In this document: one piece after another, positions 53,356-61,644 of the stretch
Layout of the letters: each line of letters begins with the position of its first letter
How positions within the stretch are numbered: position 1 is the stretch's first letter
From: CAYQJS01 sp964417895
GTDB taxonomy: Bacteria; Chloroflexota; UBA6077; SHYK01
DNA: 64,000 bases
Direction: 5' to 3'
Assembly (NCBI GenBank): GCA_964417895.1
Contig: CAYQJS010000003.1
Location: 62,001-126,000, forward strand
The notes under the pieces: model-generated
What the model was told of the DNA's origin: nothing
Databases searched by the model: none
What the model saw: only the letters and a program-made list of their open reading frames with translations
Program-made: the position numbers and the translations under genes

Positions 53356-53442
53356 ACCGCTCGTCCTGAGCCTGTCGAAGGACGAGCCGGGATCGCGCAA
53401 CCATGGGCTCATGGTTCGACAGGCTCACCATGAGCGGTTTTC
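53356..53442. repeat. 85-bp dispersed repeat, copy A
   Basis: Two palindromic modules: CGCTCGTCCTGAGCCTGTCG with GAAGGACGAGC, and GGGCTCATGGTTCGACAGGC with TCACCATGAGCGG. Nearly the same sequence occurs inverted at 60457-60542. Widely scattered modules of this type are known in bacterial genomes; function unknown. Confidence 0.75.
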
Positions 53443-53519
53443 GTCCATCCGTGCCGCGGCGAAAAGCGCACGACAGCGCGGAATGCCAGTTCGCCTGGCT
53501 GCATAATCGAGGTCCAGGC

Positions 53520-55256
53520 ATGGAAGGCTTGAAGCGCATAGCCCTTATCGCCATGGTGGGCGCCCTGGCCCTCGCCGCCTGTGGGCCGCGGGGGCCAGAC
53601 GAGCTGCCGAGTGGCTCGCCGGGCGCCGACGGCGTGGCCGCGCGCCAGTCCGCGCCGAAGCGGATCGGCGCGGCTATCCGCGGCGATCCCCATACCCTGT
53701 ACCAGAAACTGAACCCCCGCTCCAACATCCCGGGCATCGACGACCTCGAGCGGCTCGTGAACGCAGGGCTTACCGTCCTCGACCCGGACGGTGTGCGGCA
53801 ACCGATCCTCGCGGAGGCGGTCCCCAGCATCGAGAACGGTCTCTGGCGCTTGTTTCCTGACGGAGCGATGGAGACCACGTGGCGCATCCGCGAAGGCTCG
53901 CGGTGGCAGGATGGCACGCCGTTCACGACCGACGATCTCATCTTCACCGCGCAGGTATGGCGCGACCCCGAGGTTCCCATCTTCGGACACATCGCCTTCG
54001 CCTCCGTCGAGGAGGTGTCGGCCCTCGACACGCGAACTATCGCCGTGCGATGGAAGAGGCCCTACATCGATGCGGACGCGCTGTTCAACACATCCGGGGG
54101 CAACGGCTTCGGCCTCGCGATCCCGAGGCACCTCCTCGGTCGTGCCTACGCGGAGGACAAAGAGCACTTCCTGGAGCACCCATACTGGAGCACCGAGTTC
54201 GTGGGCACCGGACCGTATCGGGTGCGGGAGTGGGAGAGAGGCAGCCACCTGGTCTTCGAGGCCAACGAGCGCTACTTGCTGGGCCGGCCGAAGATCGACG
54301 AGATCAGGGTGAAGTTCATCCCGGACCCCAACACGCTGGCGGCGAACATCCTGGCCGGCGAAGTCGACGTGACCATGGGCGGACGGATCTCCACCGAGTG
54401 GGCTATGAACGTCAGCGACCAGTGGCGCGACGGCCGGCTGGTGATCCTGAATCGCAGCATGGTGCAGATATTCCCCCAGTTCATCAACCCTAATCCGGCG
54501 ATCGTTGGCAACCTCCAGTTCCGCCGTGCCCTGCTTCACGCGCTGGACCGCCAGGAGATGGTGGATACAGTTCAGTTCGGCCTCACGTCCGTGGGCCACA
54601 CCTTCGTGAGCCCGCAGGAGCGCGAGTACGCGGCGCTCGAGGGCAGCATTGTCCGCTACGATCATGACCCGCGTCGGGCGACGCAGATGATTGAGGCTCT
54701 GGGCTACAGCAAGGGCCCGGACGGGATATTCCGCGACCGAGGCGGCCAGCGGCTCCAGGTACAGATCCGGACGAGCCTTGGCGACGACCTGCAAGAGAAG
54801 GCCATGTACGCTTCGGCCGACCACTGGCAGCGGCTCGGGCTCGAGGTCGAGCGGCATCTGGTGCCTCCGCAACGCGCCGCCGACGCCGAGTACCGCTCCA
54901 CGTTCCCGGCGTTCGACGTGAAGCGGCAGGCTGGAACCATGGACTATGCGCGCAATTTCCACAGCGACCGCGTCGCCCTCCCCGAGAACAGCTTCCTCGT
55001 GTCGGGTAACAACGCCCGCTACCGCCACCTCGAGCTGGACGGGGCCATCGACCGCTACTTCACGACAATTCCGTTCGCCGAGCGCATGGAGGCGGCCCGG
55101 GAGGTCGTGCACCACGTGTCCGACCAGGTGGCGTGGATGGGCCTCTTCTACCAGACGAACCCGGATCTGGTAGCGAACCGCTTGCTGAACGTGCCGGTAC
55201 CTAAGTCCAGTGAAGGCAGCCGTCTCTGGAACGTCCACGAGTGGGACGTCCGATGA
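53520..55256 (+). CDS. ABC transporter family 5 solute-binding lipoprotein
   Basis: 578 residues from the ATG at 53520, which gives a clean lipoprotein signal MEGLKRIALIAMVGALALAA ending at Cys21; the longer open frame back to 53403 runs through a repeat and is not used. SBP_bac_5 core: REGSRWQDGTPFTTDDLIFT, RHLLGRAYAED, RRALLHALDRQEM. Ends WNVHEWDVR. The usual WHDG is WQDG here. A Rieske gene follows 92 bp downstream on the same strand, separated by a hairpin and a TACAAT box. Confidence 0.85.
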   Translation: MEGLKRIALIAMVGALALAACGPRGPDELPSGSPGADGVAARQSAPKRIGAAIRGDPHTLYQKLNPRSNIPGIDDLERLVNAGLTVLDPDGVRQPILAEAVPSIENGLWRLFPDGAMETTWRIREGSRWQDGTPFTTDDLIFTAQVWRDPEVPIFGHIAFASVEEVSALDTRTIAVRWKRPYIDADALFNTSGGNGFGLAIPRHLLGRAYAEDKEHFLEHPYWSTEFVGTGPYRVREWERGSHLVFEANERYLLGRPKIDEIRVKFIPDPNTLAANILAGEVDVTMGGRISTEWAMNVSDQWRDGRLVILNRSMVQIFPQFINPNPAIVGNLQFRRALLHALDRQEMVDTVQFGLTSVGHTFVSPQEREYAALEGSIVRYDHDPRRATQMIEALGYSKGPDGIFRDRGGQRLQVQIRTSLGDDLQEKAMYASADHWQRLGLEVERHLVPPQRAADAEYRSTFPAFDVKRQAGTMDYARNFHSDRVALPENSFLVSGNNARYRHLELDGAIDRYFTTIPFAERMEAAREVVHHVSDQVAWMGLFYQTNPDLVANRLLNVPVPKSSEGSRLWNVHEWDVR

Positions 55257-55278
55257 GGACTGAGGACTGAGGCGGGGC

Positions 55279-55304
55279 CCGCACCCTCCTCTTGGGGGGT
55301 GCGG
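55279..55304. terminator. Hairpin between binding-protein and Rieske genes
   Basis: CCGCACCC-(10 nt)-GGGTGCGG, stem 8 bp, 22 nt after the binding-protein stop codon. No T-run follows; TACAAT at 55308-55313, right after it, may be the -10 box of the Rieske gene. Confidence 0.4.
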
Positions 55305-55348
55305 GGGTACAATGAACCAGTTCATGCCAGTTGAGCGGGAGGATGACC

Positions 55349-56563
55349 ATGCTGACGAAAGAAGAGAATGACTTCCTGACCCGGGTGGGGCCGGGCACGC
55401 CGGCGGGCGAGTTGTTCCGCCGCTACTGGCTGCCTGTGGGGTACGCCTGCGAGTTGACCGACGAGAGCCCGACGAGATTCGTACGTGTCCTGGGTGAGGA
55501 CCTGGTCCTCTTCAAGGACAAGAGCGGCAACGTAGGGCTCATCGCCGACCACTGCATGCACCGCAGCGCGTCTCTGCTCTACGGGCGCGTGGAGGAGCGC
55601 GGGATCGCCTGCGCCTACCACGGCTGGCTGTACGACACGAAGGGCAACTGTCTGGAGACACCCGCCGAGCCGGCCGACAGCAAGTTCTATCTCACCGTCC
55701 GCATCAAGGCATACCCCGTCCAGAAGTTCATTGGCATGTTCTGGGCGTATCTCGGCCCGGACCCGACGCCCGTCATCCCGAGATACGACGTCTGGGTCCG
55801 CCAGGATGGGCGGCGACACCTCTATCTCCAGCCGCAGTTGGACGCCAACTGGCTGCAGCCCATGGAGAACTCCATGGACCCGGCCCATTTACAGGTTCTT
55901 CACCAGACGGCCGCTTTCCGCGGCCGGACGCCACCCAACACGACACGCGGCTTCACGGACGACGTGGCGGGGTTCGAGTTTTACGAGGTGCCCTACGGCA
56001 TCATCAAGAAGCGGTCCTACACGAACGGCCACACCGATGAGCATCCCGTGCTGTTCCCCAACATCCTGCGTCAGGGAGACGCGACCCAGATCCGCGTGCC
56101 CATCGATGACGAGCACACGAAGATCTTCTTCGTGCGTTTCGAGCCCACGCCAGACGGCAGCATCGTGGAGGATGAGGGCGATCCACCCGTCACATTCATC
56201 GAGCCGTATAAGACACCCGGGCTGCACCCGGTCGGCATCTTCGACATCAGCCACGAGGTGCAGGCGCAGGACCACATGGCGTGGGAGACACAGGGGCCCA
56301 TCACCAACAGGTCCGTCGAGCGGCTGGCCACGTCTGACCGGGGCATCGTCATGTACCGCGGGATGCTGAAGCGGGAGATCGAGCGGGTCCAGATGGGCCT
56401 CGATCCCAAGGCGGTCGTGCGCGACCCCGACCACGCCATGATCGACACAAAGCTCTCCGAGTCGCTCGCGGAGCGCAGCCAGCCCCGTGCACGCGGCGAA
56501 GCCGTCGCCGCCTTCGCCGGGGCTGACCCGGGCGATCCAGGCGCGGCGACTCGGGGCGCCTGA
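55349..56563 (+). CDS. Rieske non-haem iron ring-hydroxylating oxygenase (alpha subunit)
   Basis: 404 residues from the ATG at 55349 (GGGAGGATGACC upstream). Rieske ligands C69, H71, C88, H91 and iron ligands D177, H180, H185 (ENSMDPAHLQVLH) at the same positions as in the gene at 42788, its close paralog. One difference: the Cys before the Asn-Trp of the iron domain is Ala here (LDANW). The C-terminal ~40 residues (QPRARGEAVAAFAGADPGDP) are low-complexity and not seen in the paralogs. Directly downstream of a family 5 binding-protein gene. Confidence 0.88.
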   Translation: MLTKEENDFLTRVGPGTPAGELFRRYWLPVGYACELTDESPTRFVRVLGEDLVLFKDKSGNVGLIADHCMHRSASLLYGRVEERGIACAYHGWLYDTKGNCLETPAEPADSKFYLTVRIKAYPVQKFIGMFWAYLGPDPTPVIPRYDVWVRQDGRRHLYLQPQLDANWLQPMENSMDPAHLQVLHQTAAFRGRTPPNTTRGFTDDVAGFEFYEVPYGIIKKRSYTNGHTDEHPVLFPNILRQGDATQIRVPIDDEHTKIFFVRFEPTPDGSIVEDEGDPPVTFIEPYKTPGLHPVGIFDISHEVQAQDHMAWETQGPITNRSVERLATSDRGIVMYRGMLKREIERVQMGLDPKAVVRDPDHAMIDTKLSESLAERSQPRARGEAVAAFAGADPGDPGAATRGA

Positions 56564-56703
56564 GCCGCAGTCGCTCTCCCTTGAAGGGCCTACGTCGGGG
56601 CCGATGGTGCTCCTCTCAGTGGAGAAGACTCGATGGGTACCAGGGGGGTTGAGCGCGGGCCGCGCCCTACAATGGAGCCACTGCGACCGAGCCGAGGAAG
56701 GCC

Positions 56704-57246
56704 ATGCCCGTTAGCGAGAAGACTTACCGCCAGCTAGCGCTTGAGGACTTCGAGGGGCAGTGGGAGCTGCACTGCGGGAAGTTGGTGCAGAAGCCGGGAA
56801 TGAGCTATGAGCACGGGCACCTCACCAATCGCCTCGTCCTGTGGCTCGGAAGGCAGCTTGACGAGGACGAGTACACCGTGCGCTCCAACCACGCGCGTAC
56901 TCGAACGTCAGGGAGCTATTACCTCCCCGATGTGTGCGTTGTCCCGATGGCGCTCGTGCGCCCGCACCGCGGCGAGCGTGGCCTTGAGTTTTACGACGCC
57001 TCCCTCCCGCTGGTAGTGGAAGTCTGGTCCCCGTCGACCGGCGACTATGACCTCAACGAGAAGCTCCGCGAGTATCAGCGGCGCGGCGACTCCGAGATCT
57101 GGCTGATCCACCCGTACGACCGCACGCTCACAGCCTGGCGGCGGCAGCCTGACGGAAGCTACGCGGAGTCATTATTCACGAGTGGCATCGTCGAGCCAGT
57201 CGCCCTGCCCAGCGTTAGGATCGACCTGGATAGGTTTTTCGACTGA
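56704..57246 (+). CDS. Uma2-family putative endonuclease
   Basis: 180 residues of the Uma2/DUF820 (PD-(D/E)xK nuclease-like) family: ELHCGKLVQKPGMSYEHGHL, SYYLPDVCVVP (catalytic Asp), LVVEVWSPSTGDYDLNEKLR (E and later K of the nuclease core) and SEIWLIHPYDRTLTAWR. GAGGAAGG precedes the ATG, with TACAAT at 56668-56673. Family activity is largely predicted; some members are linked to mobile DNA. Single gene. Confidence 0.85.
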   Translation: MPVSEKTYRQLALEDFEGQWELHCGKLVQKPGMSYEHGHLTNRLVLWLGRQLDEDEYTVRSNHARTRTSGSYYLPDVCVVPMALVRPHRGERGLEFYDASLPLVVEVWSPSTGDYDLNEKLREYQRRGDSEIWLIHPYDRTLTAWRRQPDGSYAESLFTSGIVEPVALPSVRIDLDRFFD

Positions 57247-57271
57247 GGGGGCGGCTTCGGCGGCTGTTCCT

Positions 57272-57303
57272 AATCCGCAATCAGCAATCCACAATCCGCA
57301 ATC
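57272..57303. repeat. Short AATCCGCAATC-type repeats
   Basis: AATCCGCAATC, AGCAATCC, ACAATCCGCAATC in tandem, in the 55 bp between convergent genes. Simple interspersed repeat, no function evident. Confidence 0.5.
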
Positions 57304-59005
57304 ATCGGACGCCCCACTCGTGGGCATTCCATGGATCACCGCCGGGCACCTGGGTCAGGCGGTTGCTGATGGCAGCTACGTCTGCGCTGTGGTACAGCCC
57401 CATCACCACAAGGCGGTCCGTCATGTGGCGGACGATCTGAGCCAGCCCCTGCATACGCTCCGTCCTCGGAATGGTGACCATGAAGCGGTCGATGAGCGCG
57501 TCAAGCTCCGAGCTGACGTAGCGCCCCCTGTTGGTTCCCGTGAAGCGGTTCTCAGGCGTGGGAAGCGTCCGACTGTGGAAGTTCTGAAGGTCGGTCACCT
57601 CGGTCCCCTGGCTCACCACCTCGAAGCCGGGCCGGGTGACGCGGTACTCGCGGTCCTGAGCGCGCTGGCGGGGAATGAACACCGTCTCAACACCGATGCC
57701 GGCCCGCTGCCAGTGGTCGGCGATAGACAGCACCTCCTTGTCGCGGAAGTCGTCGCCCCCGGTTGACCGCACCTCCACCGAGAGCGGCTGGCCCGTCGAG
57801 TCGCGGACGAGCCCGTCCACCCCCCTGGTGTATCCCAGCCCCTCCACCAGCTGCGTCGCGCGGCGCGGATCGTACTCATAGCGGACGATCGAGCGTTCGA
57901 TGTCCGGGTATTCGGGCCGGTTGGGGCCGACCATGCTGTGGGCAACGGGTACGACGCTATGCAAGAGAACATCCACCAGCTCCTGGCGGTCGGTCGCATA
58001 AAGGAGCGCCCGCCGGAATTGCGCGTCGGCGATGACGGCGGGATTCGGGCTCAGGTGCTGCGGATAGAGCGCCGTCCATGAGCGACCGGGCTCGATCGCA
58101 ACCCGCCCATCCGCCCATCGTTCGCGGAGGTGAATCGCCTGCTCGACGGAGAGCGCGCGGCCGATGGTCAGCTCGACCTCGCCAGCGAGGATGTGGGCGA
58201 CCAACGTGTTGAGGTCGGCAACAAAGCGGACCTCGATCTCATCGATCTTCGGCCGCCCCAGCGCGTAGCCCGCATAAGCGTCGAGCACGAGGTGGCTGCT
58301 CCGGACGAAATCGCGCACGCTGAACGGCCCGGCGCCGACGAACTCGGTTGTCCAGTAGGCGAGATCGGCGAAGCCCGATCTGTCGGCGGAGTATGGCCCC
58401 TCGAGAATGTGTTGGGGAAGGGGCATCGCGAAGTTCGCGCCGCTGGAGAACATCGTGTCGGCTTCGAAGAAGGGTCGGCTCCAGCGCACCGTGGCGCTGC
58501 TCGGTCCGATCACCTCGACGCCTGAGACAGCATCGAAGCCAGGGTGGTTGAAGGTGGGCAGCTCGCGCTCCATCCCGACACGGGCAGTGAAGGCGAGGTC
58601 GGCTGGAGTCAGCGGCGCGCCGTCATGCCACGATGCGCCGGGCCTGATGGTCCACGTTGTCTCCATCCGCCCGTCTGGGAAGACCCTCCAGAGCCCGTTC
58701 TCCACGCTGGGCACCACCTCCGCGAGCTGAGGCTGCCAGAGGCCAAGCTCGCCTTCGATGGCGAGGCCTGCGTGGATCAGCATCTCCAGCTCGTTCACGC
58801 CCCGCACCCGGCCCAGGTTGCCGTTCATGGTGCGGCTCAACGTCCACGGGTCGCCCTGGATCGCCGCGCGTATGCGTGTGGGCGCACTTGGCCCCCGCTC
58901 TGGGCCGGTCCCAGGCGACGATGGCGCCGTGGGCGCGGCGCAACTCGCCGCTAGCGCGGCGACGACGATCCAGACGACGGCTTGGGTTGGCTTCAGCTCA
59001 GGCAC
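57302..59005 (-). CDS. ABC transporter family 5 solute-binding lipoprotein
   Basis: 567 residues, GTG start at 59005 overlapping the stop of the DUF2442 gene by 8 nt. Lipobox LAASC (Cys22). SBP_bac_5 core: IRPGASWHDGAPLTPADLAF, LPQHILEGPY, RRALLYATDRQEL. Ends WNAHEWGVR. The overlap with an upstream toxin-antitoxin-like gene is unusual for an exported receptor, and an independent promoter within that gene is likely. Ligand unknown; no transporter partner nearby. Confidence 0.85.
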   Translation of the reverse strand: MPELKPTQAVVWIVVAALAASCAAPTAPSSPGTGPERGPSAPTRIRAAIQGDPWTLSRTMNGNLGRVRGVNELEMLIHAGLAIEGELGLWQPQLAEVVPSVENGLWRVFPDGRMETTWTIRPGASWHDGAPLTPADLAFTARVGMERELPTFNHPGFDAVSGVEVIGPSSATVRWSRPFFEADTMFSSGANFAMPLPQHILEGPYSADRSGFADLAYWTTEFVGAGPFSVRDFVRSSHLVLDAYAGYALGRPKIDEIEVRFVADLNTLVAHILAGEVELTIGRALSVEQAIHLRERWADGRVAIEPGRSWTALYPQHLSPNPAVIADAQFRRALLYATDRQELVDVLLHSVVPVAHSMVGPNRPEYPDIERSIVRYEYDPRRATQLVEGLGYTRGVDGLVRDSTGQPLSVEVRSTGGDDFRDKEVLSIADHWQRAGIGVETVFIPRQRAQDREYRVTRPGFEVVSQGTEVTDLQNFHSRTLPTPENRFTGTNRGRYVSSELDALIDRFMVTIPRTERMQGLAQIVRHMTDRLVVMGLYHSADVAAISNRLTQVPGGDPWNAHEWGVR

Positions 59006-59300
59006 TCCTGCGCGTCCCTAGCCATTTCTTAAGGGAAGCCTGGCTCTCACCCGACGGCCTCCCCGCCAGGAGGCCTTCGACGCTGATGTCTTCGTCCACA
59101 GCTTCCCAGTGTATGCCTTGCCCCTTACCGATGAGCCGCCAATTGGAGCGTTCCAGCGGCGTGGCGTGCACGAGCCTTGGAAACCACGTGATGGGGACGG
59201 AGATTGCGCGACCGTCGCTCAGCTCCACGATCAACGCGTCTTCGGTCACCGTCGCCCGATCAGCGTTCGGCACTTCCATTTCAATGGCCGAAGTACTCAT
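58998..59300 (-). CDS. DUF2442-family protein (putative antitoxin)
   Basis: 100 residues. VTEDALIVELSDGRAISVPI followed by RLVHATPLERSNWRLIGKGQ and GIHWEAVDEDISVEGLLAG is the complete DUF2442 pattern, then a short tail (SGESQASLKKWL) like many antitoxins. GGAGGCC precedes the ATG at 59300. It overlaps the end of the DUF4160 gene by 20 bp. DUF4160-DUF2442 pairs are predicted toxin-antitoxin modules; mechanism not established. Confidence 0.8.
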   Translation of the reverse strand: MSTSAIEMEVPNADRATVTEDALIVELSDGRAISVPITWFPRLVHATPLERSNWRLIGKGQGIHWEAVDEDISVEGLLAGRPSGESQASLKKWLGTRRSA

Positions 59301-59518
59301 TCCAGGCCTCCAGCAGCGCGTCCCGATTCTCCTCGATGATGCGCTCAATCTGGCGAAGTTCTGGTGCGCGGAACCCGACCGCCACCTGCAATCGCAAAGG
59401 GTCTAACCAGAACTTTACCGTATGGTCGTCGCGCTCGACGTGAACGTGAGAAGCCCTCATCACAGTCGCCGGAATAGAAGTAGAAACGGTATGGCCCACT
59501 CCTCAGAATCGTCGGCAA
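59281..59518 (-). pseudogene. DUF4160-family protein (putative toxin), frameshifted
   Basis: From a TTG at 59518, codons read PTILRSGPYRFYFYSGDCDE, the normal DUF4160 start, in one frame. The rest (ASHVHVERDDHTVKFWLDPL, then RIIEENRDALLEAWNEYFGH) is in another. Removing one G from the GGG at 59454-59456 (minus-strand sense) joins them into a full ~78-residue protein. Without it, only a shortened product from the ATG at 59460 would be made, lacking the first strands. Partner of the downstream DUF2442 gene. Confidence 0.7.
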
Positions 59519-59538
59519 AAGCGCCCGCCGGACAATTG

Positions 59539-60429
59539 TTAGCTCTCCAAACCCGCCAGCGTCTCCACGAACTGCACGAGCGCGGAGTGGTCCAGGCCCT
59601 CGTTCCCCCGCGCGATCATGGCGCCCATGGCCTCGCGCACGAGCCCCGTGGCGAAGAGCGGTACACCGTGAGCACGGCCCACATCGAGCGCGATGCCCAG
59701 GTCTTTGTGGTGCAGGCCGATCCGAAAACCCGGGTTGAAGCTACGGTCAAGCATGCGCTGGCCGTGAAACTCGAGAATTCGGCTAGCGGCGAACCCTCCC
59801 AGGAGCGCCTCCCGAACCTTCGGCACGCTCACCCCGGCTTTGCGGGCCAGCGTGAGCGCCTCCGCGACTGCCAGGATGGTCGCGCCGACGATGATCTGGT
59901 TGCAGGCCTTGGCGATCTGGCCCGCTCCGGGCTCATCGCCGATATGGAAGATGTTGGTGCCCATCGCCTGAAAGACCGGAAGCACCCGCTCGAGCCCGTC
60001 GCGCGGGCCACCCACCATAATCGAGAGCGTGCCGTCGATAGCTCCCCTTTGCCCGCCGGTGACGGGCGCATCGAGGGGCACGGCCCCTCGGGCAAGCAGA
60101 GCCGGAGCCACCTCATCCCGTGCAACCGCCGGCGAGATGGTGCTCATGTCGATCACGACGTGGCCCGCATGTGCTGCATCCGCGATGCCGTTCGGGCCGA
60201 GGATGACCTCCCGGACCTCTGGCGAGTCCGGCAGCATGGTGATGACGACGTCACTCTGCTGCGCCACGGCCCGCGGCGAACCGCCATCGGTGGCGCCGGC
60301 CGCAACGAGCTCGCCAACGGGCGACCGAGATCGGGAATGCACGACCAGCTCGAAGCCAGCCTTGCGGAGGTTGAGGGCCATCGGCTTGCCCATGATGCCG
60401 AGCCCGATGAAACCAATGCGGTCAGTCAT
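59539..60429 (-). CDS. 3-hydroxyisobutyrate dehydrogenase-like NAD(P) oxidoreductase
   Basis: 296 residues, GAGGAGGCAGG before the ATG at 60429. Rossmann start GFIGLGIMGKPMALNLRKAG, substrate-binding DAPVTGGQRGAIDGTLSIMV and catalytic Lys in GAGQIAKACNQIIVG define the beta-hydroxyacid dehydrogenase family (3-hydroxyisobutyrate dehydrogenase, tartronate semialdehyde reductase). FNPGFRIGLHHKDLGIAL is a late family motif. With the HpaI-type aldolase downstream it could process hydroxy acids or aldol products. Exact substrate unknown. Confidence 0.88.
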   Translation of the reverse strand: MTDRIGFIGLGIMGKPMALNLRKAGFELVVHSRSRSPVGELVAAGATDGGSPRAVAQQSDVVITMLPDSPEVREVILGPNGIADAAHAGHVVIDMSTISPAVARDEVAPALLARGAVPLDAPVTGGQRGAIDGTLSIMVGGPRDGLERVLPVFQAMGTNIFHIGDEPGAGQIAKACNQIIVGATILAVAEALTLARKAGVSVPKVREALLGGFAASRILEFHGQRMLDRSFNPGFRIGLHHKDLGIALDVGRAHGVPLFATGLVREAMGAMIARGNEGLDHSALVQFVETLAGLES

Positions 60430-60456
60430 CCTGCCTCCTCTCAACCACTGGGGTAT

Positions 60457-60542
60457 GAAAACCGCTCATGGTGAGCGTGTCGAACCATGAGCCCGAGGTT
60501 GCGCAAGCCCGGGCTCTTCCTTCGACAGGCTCAGGACGAGCG
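60457..60542. repeat. 85-bp dispersed repeat, copy B (inverted relative to copy A)
   Basis: Reverse complement of this stretch matches 53356-53442 almost base for base. Located just upstream of the dehydrogenase gene, in a 326-bp gap that is made up almost entirely of repeats. Confidence 0.75.
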
Positions 60543-60627
60543 TACTCTGCAGAGCAGCAGCAGCGAAGCTAAGGGTCTCGGGGCCGTCGTCAACACGGGT
60601 CGCAGGCTCGCAACTCGATCCCCACCC

Positions 60628-60658
60628 CAGATGCTTCGCCTTCGGCTCAGCATGACAG
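60628..60658. repeat. Dispersed repeat containing TTCGCCTTCGGCTCA
   Basis: GCTTCGCCTTCGGCTCAGCA followed by TGACAGA, related to 36468-36494. Interspersed repeat, unknown role. Confidence 0.5.
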
Positions 60659-60676
60659 ATTCAGTTGAGACAGGCT

Positions 60677-60708
60677 CTCCGAGTACCCCGATTTATCGGG
60701 GCTCGGAG
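60677..60708. repeat. Strong two-part hairpin CTCCGAG/CCCCGAT
   Basis: CTCCGAG-TA-CCCCGAT-TT-ATCGGGG-CTCGGAG: two perfect 7-bp stems separated by a 2-nt bulge. About 50 bp past the end of the aldolase gene (minus strand), so it might stabilise or end that transcript, but there is no T-run. Confidence 0.6.
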
Positions 60709-60755
60709 TCCGCAGGGCTAACAGGGTCGGGCTCTCCCGGAGGGCGATGGACCTG

Positions 60756-61619
60756 CTACGTTCGCCCCGCGAGGCGCAGGCCCTCCTCCAGCGCGGCGTA
60801 GCTGCGGGTCGGGGATGGCATAAGGAAGCGGTAGCCCTCGTCCACGAGGCGGCCCACATTGGTGATATCGACGTGGGGGTGGCCGCACGGCACGCCGTGC
60901 TCCTTGCACGTGCGCAGGATCGCCGTCATGGCCTCGACCACTGCTGGATGCTCGTACTGCCGTGGGAATCCAAGGTTCTGGGACAGGTCGCCCTCGCCAA
61001 TGAGGATCACGCCGATGCCCGGCACTTCCTTCAGCATGTGCGGCAGGTTATCGATGGCTCGCACTTCCTCGCACATGAGGATGACGAGCACTTCGCCCGT
61101 CGGGGTTAGCGGCCACACGTCCGCCCGCGAATAGTACTCCTGCTGCGTGAGCCCCCAGTACCGTGCTGCCGCGCCCGGCGCGTCACCGCGCTGTCCCTCG
61201 GGCTCGTAGTTCGGCGATCCCTTGGGCCGTGGGTAGCGGCAGGCGGAGACCGCGTTGTACGCCTCCTCGACCGTGCTCACATGGGGCCAGATCACGCCGT
61301 ACACCCCCGAATCGAGGACCTGTTTCGCCACCCACTGGTTCTTCTCTCCACCGTTGGGCGGGATGCGGACCAGGGGCGTCACGGCCGGCGCCAGGGTGCC
61401 GCGCTCCACGATCTGGCGACGGTTGAGCATGTACTGCAGCGCTTCCCGCAGAGACCGAATGTCATAGGGGCCGTGTTCCATCTCGAACACCACCCCGTCG
61501 TATTTCGAGGCGGCGAGCGACAGAGCAGCGTCCACGTCAGTGCTGGCGAACGTGGTCACCGCCGTTCCGCCGCTCTCCAGCGCGCGGATGACACCATTGA
61601 GCCGAGGCAAGTCACCCAT
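60756..61619 (-). CDS. HpcH/HpaI-type aldolase
   Basis: 287 residues from the ATG at 61619 (GGGGAGAGC upstream; the frame is open further but unrelated). Pyruvate-class-II aldolase landmarks: VVFEMEHGPYDIRSLREALQ, MCEEVRAIDNL and GEGDLSQNLGFPRQYEHPAV, giving the metal-binding Glu/Asp pair. Cleaves or forms 4-hydroxy-2-oxo acids with a divalent metal. It carries extra sequence in the middle (EPEGQRGDAPGAAARYWGLT), seen in a subgroup acting on larger substrates. Lies between the dehydrogenase and dienelactone hydrolase genes, all on the minus strand: a likely catabolic set. Confidence 0.88.
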   Translation of the reverse strand: MGDLPRLNGVIRALESGGTAVTTFASTDVDAALSLAASKYDGVVFEMEHGPYDIRSLREALQYMLNRRQIVERGTLAPAVTPLVRIPPNGGEKNQWVAKQVLDSGVYGVIWPHVSTVEEAYNAVSACRYPRPKGSPNYEPEGQRGDAPGAAARYWGLTQQEYYSRADVWPLTPTGEVLVILMCEEVRAIDNLPHMLKEVPGIGVILIGEGDLSQNLGFPRQYEHPAVVEAMTAILRTCKEHGVPCGHPHVDITNVGRLVDEGYRFLMPSPTRSYAALEEGLRLAGRT

Positions 61620-61644
61620 GATTGCTCTCCCCCTAGTTTTTTCG

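Noticed and set aside
53403..53519. Longer N-terminus for the binding protein at 53520.
   Set aside because: The extension is encoded by a dispersed repeat, and the lipoprotein signal begins cleanly at 53520.
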